NCBI RefSeq assembly: GCF_000277125.1
Contig: NC_016946.1
Coordinates: forward strand, 372,001 to 436,000
Direction of reading: 5' to 3'
Origin: Mycobacterium intracellulare ATCC 13950
GTDB lineage: Bacteria; Actinomycetota; Actinomycetes; Mycobacteriales; Mycobacteriaceae
DNA length: 64,000 nucleotides
Both the position numbers and the translations under genes were made by a program. This document shows, piece by piece, positions 8,546 to 16,663 of the stretch. Position 1 is the stretch's first letter; the number at the start of each line of letters is the position of its first letter. The notes under the pieces are model-generated. The model made no database searches. It was not told the origin of the DNA and was given only the letters and a program-made list of their open reading frames with translations.

Positions 8546-9736
8546 TTACAGCGGCCGCGTGAGCCAGAGGTGGTCGGTGGACGCGGCCGCGTAGGGCCCC
8601 TGGGCGGCTCCGGTCTGCAAGACGAGGTCGAACGCCTCGGCGCGCATCCGGCGGTCGGTGTAGAGCAGGACGATCACTCCGGCGTTGAACGGTGCGGTGA
8701 TGATCTCGCCGATCGCCGCCCCGACGGAGAGGATCGCGGTGCTGATCAAAAAGGCGGTGCCGGACGAGGTGATCTGGAAAAACTGACCGACGATGCTGAA
8801 CGGCACCGCGACGGCGTTGGCGACGATCGAGGCCACCAGGAAGGTGAGCGTGCGGATGCCCAGCACTCGCCAGAAGCCGTTGCGGATCAGCTTGAACGAT
8901 CGGGTGATCGCGTCGAGCACGGGCAGCCGTTCCAGCACGATCAGCACCGGGGCGAACAGCACCACGGTGTACAGGTACACCAGCGCCGCGAGGACGACCA
9001 GCACCAGCGGGATGCCGAGCACCACGGCCGCCGCGGCGCTGCCGATCGCCGCCAGCACCCCGATGATCACCGCGACCAGCCCGGCCAGGGCCGCCACCAC
9101 GACGGCCTCGACCAGGGCCAGGCCGAGCAAGGCCGGCAGCCGCCCGCGGATCCTGGTCCAGGTTTCACCGATGGTGATCGGCGACCCGAACACCGCCCGC
9201 CCGACGATGACGGTGAGCATTCCGGACAGCAGCATGCCGCCCAGCCAGCCGACGAGGAGGCCGGCCCCCACCGACGCCGTCCAGGCGCCCAGGACCCCCG
9301 CGGTCAGGGTGTCGGGCTCGCCGGTGGTGGTGAACCGGTCGTGGGCGGCCAGCGGGCCGAAGAAGGCGACCTTGGTGATGATCTGCATGACCACGACGAC
9401 GATGGCGGTCAGACCCAGCGTCGCTTTCGGATTGGCGCGCACGTAGCCGACCGCGCCGTTGAAGATGTCGCCGAGGGTCAGCGGGCGCAGCGGGATGATG
9501 CCGGGCTTGACCGTTCCGTAGCCCGGCGGCGCGCCGAAGGCGGGTGGGGTGCCGTAGCCCGGCGGCCGCCCGTAGCCGGGTGGGACGCCGTGGCCGGGTG
9601 GGGGCGGATAGCCCGGCGGGGGACCATAGGTCGGGTAGACCGGGGGCGGGCCGTATTGAGGTGGCGGGCCGTATTGAGGCGGCGGGCCGTATGCGGGCGG
9701 CGGGCCAACCGGATGACCAGGCGGCGGCGCGGTCAC
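8546..9736 (-). CDS. Proline-rich multi-pass membrane protein, Rv3689-like
   Basis: A 396-aa protein whose first 75 residues are Pro/Gly/Tyr repeats (GPPPQYGPPPQYGPPP and similar), followed by six hydrophobic segments between about residues 100 and 370, a pattern matching the glycerophosphoryl-diester-phosphodiesterase membrane-domain family. GTG at 9736 is the first possible start after an in-frame TAG upstream. It is the first gene of the MoxR operon. The Pro-rich tail is probably cytoplasmic and could bind partner proteins. No catalytic domain is present, so it is not itself a phosphodiesterase. Confidence 0.88.
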   Translation of the reverse strand: MTAPPPGHPVGPPPAYGPPPQYGPPPQYGPPPVYPTYGPPPGYPPPPGHGVPPGYGRPPGYGTPPAFGAPPGYGTVKPGIIPLRPLTLGDIFNGAVGYVRANPKATLGLTAIVVVVMQIITKVAFFGPLAAHDRFTTTGEPDTLTAGVLGAWTASVGAGLLVGWLGGMLLSGMLTVIVGRAVFGSPITIGETWTRIRGRLPALLGLALVEAVVVAALAGLVAVIIGVLAAIGSAAAAVVLGIPLVLVVLAALVYLYTVVLFAPVLIVLERLPVLDAITRSFKLIRNGFWRVLGIRTLTFLVASIVANAVAVPFSIVGQFFQITSSGTAFLISTAILSVGAAIGEIITAPFNAGVIVLLYTDRRMRAEAFDLVLQTGAAQGPYAAASTDHLWLTRPL

Positions 9737-9827
9737 CGAACGCCGAGGCCTTGCAAACTAGCTCCGCGGCCGGGCGCGTCGTTCGTCATGGGCTCCATCC
9801 TGTCGGCGGTCGTGGCATTTCACAATG

Positions 9828-9857
9828 TTGACCGGCATTGACCGGCATTGACCGCGT
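9828..9857 (+). repeat. Tandem TTGACCGGCA repeat in divergent promoter region
   Basis: Two exact copies of TTGACCGGCA (9828-9837, 9838-9847) are followed by a partial third (TTGACCGCG). Each begins with a sigma-70-like -35 hexamer. It lies between the MoxR operon and the YqeY-like gene. A TAGCGT -10-like element at 9877-9882 sits 7 bp before the ATG at 9890, which would give a nearly leaderless transcript, but its spacing to the last TTGACC (23 bp) is too long for a standard promoter. Confidence 0.45.
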
Positions 9858-9889
9858 TGTCCCCCGCGCCCGCGCGTAGCGTCTCACAC

Positions 9890-10354
9890 ATGGCGGAACT
9901 CAAATCCCGGCTCCGGGCGGACCTGACCGCGGCGATGAAGGCCCAGGACAAGCTGCGAACGGCCACGCTGCGGATGCTGCTGGCCGCGATCCAAACCGAG
10001 GAAGTGTCCGGCAAGCAGGCCAAAGACCTCACCGACGAGGAGGTCATCAAGGTGCTGGCCAAGGAATCGCGCAAACGCGGCGAATCCGCCGAGATCTACA
10101 CCCAGAACGGGCGCGGAGACCTGGCCGCCAACGAGCACGCCGAGGCCAGGATCATCGACGAATACCTGCCCACCCCGCTCACCGAGGCCGAGGTGGCCGA
10201 CGTTGCCGACACGGCGATCGCGCAGGTGGCCGAGGAAATCGGCGAGCGCCCCGGCATGAAACAGATGGGCCTGGTGATGAAGGCCGCCACCGCGATCGCG
10301 GCCGGCAAGGCCGACGGCGCCCGATTGTCGGCCGCCGTCAAAGAGCGCCTGTAG
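9890..10354 (+). CDS. GatB/YqeY domain protein, Rv3688c-like
   Basis: A 154-aa protein, identical in length to Rv3688c when started at MAELKSRLRADL. The whole length is a YqeY fold: the KAQDKLRTATLRMLLAAIQ helix, RKRGESAEIY, EEARI-type DEYLP near residue 95, and the C-terminal GLVMKAATAIAAGKADG that resembles the tRNA-binding tail of GatB. A link to tRNA amidation is suggested by the fold but is not proven for stand-alone YqeY proteins. It is the last gene of this end that is syntenic with M. tuberculosis before the accessory block. Confidence 0.92.
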   Translation: MAELKSRLRADLTAAMKAQDKLRTATLRMLLAAIQTEEVSGKQAKDLTDEEVIKVLAKESRKRGESAEIYTQNGRGDLAANEHAEARIIDEYLPTPLTEAEVADVADTAIAQVAEEIGERPGMKQMGLVMKAATAIAAGKADGARLSAAVKERL

Positions 10355-10410
10355 CCCGACCGGTTCGGTGGACTCGTTTGCCCTCGGGGCAGCCGGGTAC
10401 CCAACTGCGC

Positions 10411-11397
10411 ATGACCAATTTTGGCTACACTTTGATGACCGAGCAGAGTGGACCCAAAGAGCTTGTCCAGTACGCCATTTCGGCCGAACAGCGCGGTTTC
10501 GACTTCCACGTCTGCAGTGACCACTTTTCACCGTGGCTCAGCTCGCAGGGACACGCGCCCAACGCCTGGGCGGTCCTGGGTGCGGTGGCACAGGCCACCG
10601 AACGGGTAGACCTCTACACCTACGTGACGTGCCCGACGATGCGGTATCACCCGGCCATCGTCGCCCAGCAGGCCGCCACCGTGCAGATCCTGTCCGACGG
10701 CCGGTTCACGCTGGGCCTGGGCAGCGGCGAAAACCTCAACGAGCACGTCGTGGGCAGGGGCTGGCCGGCCGTCACCCGCCGCCAGGACATGCTGCGTGAG
10801 GCCATCAAGATCATCCGGGAACTGTTCGGCGGGCAGCTGGTGGACTTCACCGGCGACTATTTCCAGGTCGACTCCGCGCGGCTGTGGGACGTCCCCGACG
10901 TCCCGGTCGGCATCGGGGTGGCCATCGGGGGCACCAAGGCGATCGACAAGTTCGCCAAGCTGGCCGACCACCTGATCGCGACGGAGCCCAAGGCCGAACT
11001 CGTCCACGGCTGGCACGGCGCCCGGCAGGCCGCGAACCTCGCCGGTGGCGGCCGGGTGATCGGCCAGATACCGGTGTGCTGGGACCCCGACCGCGACACG
11101 GCCGTCAAGCGCGCGCACGACCAGTTCCGCTGGTTTGCCGGCGGCTGGAAGGTGAACGCCGACCTGCCGACCCCGGCCGGTTTCGCCGGCGCGACCCAAT
11201 TCGTCCGCCCCGAAGACGTCGCCGGCACCATTCCCTGCGGGCCCGACCTCGACGCGATCGTCGAGAGCGTCCGGCCCTACTGGGAAGCCGGATTCACCGA
11301 CATCGCGCTCATCCAGGTCGGCGGGGACACCCAGGAGAGGTTCCTCAAAGAGGCCGCCGAGCCGCTGCTCGCCGCGCTGCGCGAGGCAGCGAACTGA
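10411..11397 (+). CDS. LLM-class F420-dependent oxidoreductase (TIGR03557/FGD-like)
   Basis: A 328-aa luciferase-like TIM-barrel protein resembling F420-dependent glucose-6-phosphate dehydrogenase and its paralogues. Visible features are FGYTLMTEQSGPKELV at the start, FHVCSDHFSPW (the conserved SDHF/W region near the flavin-like cofactor), GRFTLGLGSGENLNEHVVG and GVAIGGTKAIDKFAKLADHLI. The start is the ATG opening the conserved N terminus; an in-frame alternative lies at 10378. The substrate is not predictable. It opens an accessory block not at this place in M. tuberculosis and is followed after 14 bp by a small membrane protein gene. Confidence 0.88.
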   Translation: MTNFGYTLMTEQSGPKELVQYAISAEQRGFDFHVCSDHFSPWLSSQGHAPNAWAVLGAVAQATERVDLYTYVTCPTMRYHPAIVAQQAATVQILSDGRFTLGLGSGENLNEHVVGRGWPAVTRRQDMLREAIKIIRELFGGQLVDFTGDYFQVDSARLWDVPDVPVGIGVAIGGTKAIDKFAKLADHLIATEPKAELVHGWHGARQAANLAGGGRVIGQIPVCWDPDRDTAVKRAHDQFRWFAGGWKVNADLPTPAGFAGATQFVRPEDVAGTIPCGPDLDAIVESVRPYWEAGFTDIALIQVGGDTQERFLKEAAEPLLAALREAAN

Positions 11398-11411
11398 TCG
11401 GCGGACGGGCG

Positions 11412-11786
11412 ATGACGAGCGACCAATCGGACGACACCACAGCCACATTGGTCTCCGCGCTCGGCGGTGCCAGCTTCGCCCTGGGCATCGGCGAACTGGT
11501 GGCGCCGAGTCGGGTCGCCGCGATCGCGGGCGTCGACGACACCGCCCGGTCGCGCCGGGTGATCCGCGCGCTCGGGGTGCGCGAATGCGGCCATGGCGCG
11601 GCGCTGTTGGGGGGCCCCGACAAGCTGGTGTGGACCCGTGTGGCCGGGGATGTCCTGGATATGGCCCTGTTGATCGCGGGTGTGGCCGCCCGCGGCCCCG
11701 GGCGGCGGCGCCAGGGCATCGTCTGTGCCGCCGCCCTGTCCGGGATCGCCGGCCTGGACCTCTACACGGCGATGCGAACTCTTTGA
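11412..11786 (+). CDS. Small hydrophobic protein, unknown function
   Basis: A 124-aa protein starting at an ATG 14 bp after the F420 oxidoreductase and probably co-transcribed with it. It has three or four moderately hydrophobic helices (about 14-38, 55-70, 74-92, 100-118) and conserved-looking ARSRRVIRALGVRECGHGAALL in the middle, a pattern known from small actinobacterial membrane proteins found beside polyketide-cyclase-like genes. I cannot assign a function. Confidence 0.72.
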   Translation: MTSDQSDDTTATLVSALGGASFALGIGELVAPSRVAAIAGVDDTARSRRVIRALGVRECGHGAALLGGPDKLVWTRVAGDVLDMALLIAGVAARGPGRRRQGIVCAAALSGIAGLDLYTAMRTL

Positions 11787-11824
11787 TCCGACGCGAATCG
11801 TCGATCGCAGGAAGGAAAACGGCG

Positions 11825-12379
11825 ATGTCAAACGAATTGCAAGGAAAGAGAATAGCTTTTCTCGCGGCCGACGGCGTGGAAAAGGTTGAGCTCGAACAGC
11901 CGCGCGCGGCGCTGCAAGAGGCCGGGGCCAAGGTCGAGGTGCTCTCGCTCAAGGACGGCGAAATCCAGGCCCGCAACCACGATCTCGAGCCCGCCGGGAC
12001 CTTCGCCGTCGATCGGAAAGTGTCCGAGGCGTCGGTGGGCGAATTCGACGGCCTGGTGCTGCCGGGCGGCACGGTGAACCCGGACAAGCTGCGCATGGAC
12101 GACGACGCCGTCTCGTTCGTCCGCGATTTCGTCAGCTCGGGCAAACCGGTGGCCGCCATCTGTCACGGACCCTGGACCCTGGTGGAAGCCGGTGTGGCGG
12201 TGGGCCGGACGCTGACGTCCTACCCGAGCATTCGCACGGATCTTCGCAACGCGGGCGCCCAGGTGGAAGACGACGAGGTCGTCATCGACGGCAATTTGAT
12301 CTCCAGCCGGTCACCGTCGGACCTCCCCGCGTTCTGCGCGGCGATACTCAAACAGTTTGCCCAGGCGACGGCCGGTTAG
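11825..12379 (+). CDS. PfpI/DJ-1 family protein (YhbO-like)
   Basis: A 184-aa class I glutamine-amidotransferase-like protein. It shows the family nucleophile elbow VAAICHGPW with Cys113 followed by His114, the acidic residue in the early ELEQPR helix, and the LVLPGGTVNPDKLR loop. YhbO/PfpI members act in stress protection as glyoxalase/deglycase-like enzymes or peptidases; which applies here is not decidable. AGGAAGGA sits upstream of the ATG at good spacing. It follows the oxidoreductase/membrane protein pair after 38 bp and may belong to the same operon. Confidence 0.92.
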   Translation: MSNELQGKRIAFLAADGVEKVELEQPRAALQEAGAKVEVLSLKDGEIQARNHDLEPAGTFAVDRKVSEASVGEFDGLVLPGGTVNPDKLRMDDDAVSFVRDFVSSGKPVAAICHGPWTLVEAGVAVGRTLTSYPSIRTDLRNAGAQVEDDEVVIDGNLISSRSPSDLPAFCAAILKQFAQATAG

Positions 12380-12484
12380 CCGCGGCGATGCCGGGCCGGT
12401 CGGTTTGAATGCCCCGGTTTGCGGGCATCATCCCGCCAAGCCGTGATCAGCGGCTATCCGTATAGGGTTCTCGAAAGGCCAACC

Positions 12485-13174
12485 GTGACGACCACATATC
12501 CCGAGCCCGCCGTCTTGCCCACCCAGAACGTGTATCGGCCGCAGGAGGACTCCAGACTGCTGGTCGATGTGATGCACGAGACCGGTCTGATCCCGGGACG
12601 GCGCGTTCTGGACCTGTGCACCGGCAGCGGTTTCGTCGCGATAGCGGCGGCGGAGATGGGTTGCGCCGACACGACCGCCTTCGACATCTGCCCGCAGGCC
12701 GTTCGCTGCGCCCGGGAGAACGCCGCGGCTGCCGGAATCGACATCGACGTTCGCGAGGGGTCGTGGATAACCGCGGTGGAGTGCGCGCCGTTCGACGTGG
12801 TGGTGTCGAATCCGCCCTACGTGCCGACCCCGCCCGGTGCCGAGCTGGAAGAGATCTGCCCGGAAGCCGGACCGTCGTGGGCCTGGAATGCCGGCCGAGA
12901 CGGACGCCTGATCCTCGACCCGCTGTGCGAGTCGGCTCCGAAGTTGTTGCGCGACGGTGGATCCCTGCTGATGGTGCACTCGGCACTCGCCGGTGTCCAG
13001 CAGTCGCTGGATTCCCTCAAGTGGGCCGGTATGGACGCGGCAGTGGTTGCCTCGAAATGGATTCCGTTCGGCCCGGTGATGACGTCCCGGGCGCAGTGGT
13101 TGGAAGACGTCGGCCTGATACCGCGCGGACGCCGGGAAGAGGAACTGATCGTGATTCGGGCCGAAAAGCGATGA
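12485..13174 (+). CDS. HemK/PrmC-like class I SAM methyltransferase
   Basis: A 229-aa methyltransferase. Motif I is VLDLCTGSGFVAIAAAE (about residues 44-60), the acidic FDICPQAV marks the SAM ribose-binding strand, and VVVSNPPYVPTP is the NPPY signature of N-methyltransferases acting on glutamine or adenine amines. It lacks the N-terminal helical domain of the true release-factor methylase PrmC, so the substrate may differ. The GTG start follows AAAGG; its stop overlaps the CDGSH gene start (ATGA), so the two are translationally coupled. Confidence 0.9.
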   Translation: MTTTYPEPAVLPTQNVYRPQEDSRLLVDVMHETGLIPGRRVLDLCTGSGFVAIAAAEMGCADTTAFDICPQAVRCARENAAAAGIDIDVREGSWITAVECAPFDVVVSNPPYVPTPPGAELEEICPEAGPSWAWNAGRDGRLILDPLCESAPKLLRDGGSLLMVHSALAGVQQSLDSLKWAGMDAAVVASKWIPFGPVMTSRAQWLEDVGLIPRGRREEELIVIRAEKR

Positions 13175-13419
13175 GTCCCACCAGGGTTCAGGTGGTGCCC
13201 AACGGCCCGGTGCTGGTTTCGGGTCCGGTGCGCATCGAGATGCCCGGCGGCGAGGTCGTCGAGTCCGACCGGTTCATGGTGGCGATCTGCACCTGCCGTC
13301 GCAGCGGCAGGTACCCCTTGTGTGACACCAGCCACCGCAGATGCAAGCGCCTGAGCAAGACGACCGCTACGTCAGCGGCCGCCGCAACGACGTCCGATCC
13401 TGCTTCCACGACGCCATAA
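13171..13419 (+). CDS. CDGSH-type iron-sulfur protein
   Basis: An 82-aa protein with a single CDGSH motif, CTCRRSGRYPLCDTSH (about residues 40-55), that supplies three Cys and one His to a 2Fe-2S cluster. The usual CDGSH is CDTSH here. The N-terminal part is a short beta-strand domain; the last 20 residues are Ala/Thr-rich and likely disordered. It is coupled to the methyltransferase by an ATGA overlap, and its 3' end overlaps the convergent haem-oxygenase-like gene by 53 bp. A role as redox partner of that enzyme is inferred. Confidence 0.9.
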   Translation: MSPTRVQVVPNGPVLVSGPVRIEMPGGEVVESDRFMVAICTCRRSGRYPLCDTSHRRCKRLSKTTATSAAAATTSDPASTTP

Positions 13420-14368
13420 TCGTTTCCGCCAGGCGGTTTTCGACCGCGGCGTGCGCGCGGATCCCGAATATGACGTCCTGCTCGAGCTGCGGCTCCCGGG
13501 CGACGAGATCGCCGACCACATCCGCGCGCACGACGTGTTCGTGTACCGCGTCGGCCTCGACGTGCTCGCTGTAGAAATTGATGCAGGCCGCGGGCGCCTG
13601 CAAGCGCTCCAACGCCCGCACCATGCGCTGGGATCCGGGCGGCGAGGTGATCTCGGTCGACGCGAAGTGCCCGATCGCGGCGCCGCGCAACGAGCGGTGC
13701 AACCCGAACAGCGACATCAGATTGACCACCGCCAGCGATTCGGCGGGAACCGCGTCGACGTAACCCCAATACGTCGCGTCCAGCCCGGCCGCGGTCAGCA
13801 GATCGGCGAACAGTTGCTGATGCAGTCGGGGGCCCTGCCCGGCGCCGTACTCGTCGAACTCCACCGCCACGAAGGCCGCTTTGGCGGTGCCCATCAGGCG
13901 CGGAATGGCCCAGGCGTGCGGATCGCCCTCTTTGAGGTGATACAGCGAGCGGTGCACGAAGTATTCGCACATCTGCTGCCACGTCCCGGTGTCACGCAGG
14001 TAGTACGACGGGCCGGTGCCGTCGACGGGTTCGATCGAAATCGCTTCCATCTCAGCCGCGGCCGTCTGCTCGGGTTCGATCGGCCCGACGTCGCGGCGCA
14101 CACCGGCCAAGAACACGCGCTCCAGCTCGGCGCGCAGCGCCAGCAGCGCCGGGTTCCACTCCCACGCGGGGTCGACACCGGCGAAACCGCGGTAGTGCAG
14201 CTCGTAGCAGACGGACAGCGCCAGCTGCAGATCCAGACCGTACGGGTCGGAATCGCGCACGGATGCGCCGATGCGCGCGAAATGGTCAACCGACGGCGGG
14301 CCCGCCAGCGCGCGACGAACGGCTGTCGACAGGGGCCCGTGTGCCTCGGGCAGGACGGGTTCAGTCAT
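13367..14368 (-). CDS. Iron-containing redox enzyme, haem-oxygenase-like di-iron fold
   Basis: A protein of about 333 aa, all-helical, of the Haem_oxygenas_2 type. Candidate metal ligands are spread as expected for a haem-oxygenase-like di-iron protein: Glu and His in CYELHYRG, Glu/His in EYFVHRSLYHLKEGDPH, acidic residues in AVEFDEYGAG, and Glu-His-Asp-His in FYSEHVEADAVHEHVV. Family members oxidise or fragment small molecules, often in natural-product or cofactor pathways; the substrate is unknown. I took MTEPVLPEAHG as start; an ATG six codons upstream is possible. It is convergent with the CDGSH gene. Confidence 0.87.
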   Translation of the reverse strand: MTEPVLPEAHGPLSTAVRRALAGPPSVDHFARIGASVRDSDPYGLDLQLALSVCYELHYRGFAGVDPAWEWNPALLALRAELERVFLAGVRRDVGPIEPEQTAAAEMEAISIEPVDGTGPSYYLRDTGTWQQMCEYFVHRSLYHLKEGDPHAWAIPRLMGTAKAAFVAVEFDEYGAGQGPRLHQQLFADLLTAAGLDATYWGYVDAVPAESLAVVNLMSLFGLHRSLRGAAIGHFASTEITSPPGSQRMVRALERLQAPAACINFYSEHVEADAVHEHVVRADVVGDLVAREPQLEQDVIFGIRAHAAVENRLAETIMASWKQDRTSLRRPLT

Positions 14369-14446
14369 GGTCGATGAGCGGGTCACGCCGGTGACTACCC
14401 GTAACCGGGGCCCGGCAAACGGCGCCGCAACACTTTTCGACGCCCA

Positions 14447-16663
14447 CTAGCCGGATTCAGCCGGCAGTCTGAAGGTGATGTCGAGGGTGGTGCCGGTGGC
14501 CGCGGTGTCGAGCTGCGTCGCATCGCTGAGCGCCCTGATCAGGGGCAAGCCGCGCCCACCGTTGACCGGGTTGGCGGCCGGCGCCTTCCACGAACCGTAA
14601 TCGGTGATCCGGGTGCGCACTTCGCCGTCGCCGAGGCTGGCCTCGACCACCATCGTCCCCGCGACGAATCCGCGGTAGGCGTGTTCGACGCAATTGGTGC
14701 AGGCCTCGTTGACCACCAGCACGATGTCGGCGGCCAGGTCCCCCGTGATGTGGGCGGCGCGCAGCCAGTCCGCGAGGCGGTGCCGGATGCGAACCAATTG
14801 GTCTGCGGTGGCGTCACTTTCGATGCGTAGCGGCGTCTGGTGGTGGCGGTAGATCACCATCGCGACGTCGTCGTCATAGCCGCCCGCCGGCGCCAGTTCA
14901 CGAAGCATCTCATCGGCGACGGTGTCCAGCGGTAATGTCATCGTCTGCGCCAGAACGTCTGCCGCGCGGGCGATTCCGTCGTCGATCGACTCGTGTTTGC
15001 GTTCCACCAGCCCGTCGGTGAACAACATCAGGGTCGAGCCGGGCGGCAGCACCCGGGTGGCCTGCGGGCGCGGTTCATCGCGGCGGACCGCGAGCGGCAC
15101 CGAAGCGGCGTCGGTCAACAGGGTCGTCGTGCCCGGCTCGGGGCCGGTGAGCACGGCTGGCATGTGCCCGGCGTTGCTGTATTGCAACAGCCCGGTTTCG
15201 GTGTCCAGGATCGCGAGAAAAACGGTGGTGCAGTAGGCGTTCGGGATGAGCGACGCCGCCGAGTCCAGCTGATCGAGCAGCACCGCCGGCTCCGCGCCGT
15301 TGATCAACAACGCTCGCGCGGAACTGCGCAGCTGGCCCATGATGGCGGCGGCCGGCAGGCCGCGTCCCACGCAGTCGCCGACGACGATGCCGATGCGGTG
15401 CTCGCCGATCGGCAGCACGTCGTACCAGTCACCGCCGATCTCCAAGGGCAGCACCGCGGGTTCGTAGCGCACCGTGAAACCCGGCGGGGGCTGGATGGGC
15501 GGGAGCATGGCACGCTGCAGCGTCAGCGACGTCTCGCGGGCGCTCTCGAACTGACGAACGTGCTGCATCGCCAGACTGAGGTGGCTGATCAGCACGGTGA
15601 CCAGCAGGCGGTCTTCGCCACTGACCCAGCGGGGTGTGCGCAGCTCCAGCCACAACGCCAGGTCCCCGGTGCCGGACAGCACCGCGACCAACCCCTGGGC
15701 CTTACCGGGATGATCAGGTGACTCAACGGTTTTCGCGGTCAGCGGTAGTTGCTGGCGCGCGTCGGAGAAGGTGTGACGCAACCACGGATCCAGCTTGCGC
15801 CACGACGTCGCCGCGGGCTCGCCCGCGGTGTGGACGGTCGGGTCGCCCTCGCCGCTGGGCCACATGACCGCGACCACCCGCTGCACGTCGATCGCCGCGC
15901 GGCACTCGTCGAACGTGATCGACAGCAACTCATCCACGCTCCTGGCCACCGCCACCGCCGTGGCCAGGCGCAACACCGCGCTCTCCCGCGCCGCGAATGC
16001 GCGTTCCGCGGTGATATCACGAACGGTCCCGACGTAGGCGTCGCGATCGCTGCCGGATTCCTTGACCGCGTTGATGCTCACCTTCACCCAGGCGAGATGC
16101 CCGTCGCCGTGGCGGATCGGCGTTTCGTAGTCGGCCCTGCCGTGGTTCAGCACCAGGCCGATCTGCTCGGCCGCCGTCTTGGTGTCGACCAGCCACGGGT
16201 GCGGCCACCGATAGGGCAAACCCTCGCTGGGAAAGCCGATGATGTCGATGAAGGCGCTGTTCATCTCGATCACGGAGCCCTCGTGGTCGGCGACGAAGAA
16301 CCCCTCCTGCAGCGAATTCACCAGCGCGTTGCGGAATTTGTCGCGATCTGCCAGCCAATCCGCGCGATCCCGCTGTTCCGCGTAGCGCCTGTTGCCGTCG
16401 ATGAATCCGCGCATGGCCACGTCGAGGGGAGCCAGCAGTTGCAGCAGGAACTCCAGCGCGATCGGCCCGTCGATGCGCACGTCCTTCGCGATCTCGAAAA
16501 CCAGGCGGACGTGGTTCTCGACGATTTCGAGCAGGCTGATCTGATTCTGTAGGGCCGTGCGACCGAGCTCATTTCCGATCGACAAGTTGGCGTCATCGGG
16601 TGAGTCCAGATAGTTGCGCAACGCGGCGGCGTAGCGATCGTGGAAGTCTTCGTTGCCGCTCAT
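14447..16663 (-). CDS. RsbU-like PAS-GAF-SpoIIE phosphatase fused to a HATPase anti-sigma kinase domain
   Basis: A 738-aa cytoplasmic signalling protein. Domains in order: helical N-terminal region (1-85), PAS (about 100-225, FRNALVNSLQEGFFVADHEG), GAF (about 230-375), SpoIIE/PP2C phosphatase (about 390-600, with GGDWYDVLP, GDCVGRGLPAAAIMG, LFTDGLVER and GGYDDDVAMVIYR) and a C-terminal GHKL ATPase (about 610-735, VLVVNEACTNCVEHAYRG and NGGRGLPLIRAL). The phosphatase domain should dephosphorylate a STAS protein and the HATPase domain resembles RsbW-type kinases. The start overlaps the preceding phosphatase gene as ATGA. It is the last gene of the stressosome operon and a candidate effector toward RsfB. 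Confidence 0.92.
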   Translation of the reverse strand: MSGNEDFHDRYAAALRNYLDSPDDANLSIGNELGRTALQNQISLLEIVENHVRLVFEIAKDVRIDGPIALEFLLQLLAPLDVAMRGFIDGNRRYAEQRDRADWLADRDKFRNALVNSLQEGFFVADHEGSVIEMNSAFIDIIGFPSEGLPYRWPHPWLVDTKTAAEQIGLVLNHGRADYETPIRHGDGHLAWVKVSINAVKESGSDRDAYVGTVRDITAERAFAARESAVLRLATAVAVARSVDELLSITFDECRAAIDVQRVVAVMWPSGEGDPTVHTAGEPAATSWRKLDPWLRHTFSDARQQLPLTAKTVESPDHPGKAQGLVAVLSGTGDLALWLELRTPRWVSGEDRLLVTVLISHLSLAMQHVRQFESARETSLTLQRAMLPPIQPPPGFTVRYEPAVLPLEIGGDWYDVLPIGEHRIGIVVGDCVGRGLPAAAIMGQLRSSARALLINGAEPAVLLDQLDSAASLIPNAYCTTVFLAILDTETGLLQYSNAGHMPAVLTGPEPGTTTLLTDAASVPLAVRRDEPRPQATRVLPPGSTLMLFTDGLVERKHESIDDGIARAADVLAQTMTLPLDTVADEMLRELAPAGGYDDDVAMVIYRHHQTPLRIESDATADQLVRIRHRLADWLRAAHITGDLAADIVLVVNEACTNCVEHAYRGFVAGTMVVEASLGDGEVRTRITDYGSWKAPAANPVNGGRGLPLIRALSDATQLDTAATGTTLDITFRLPAESG

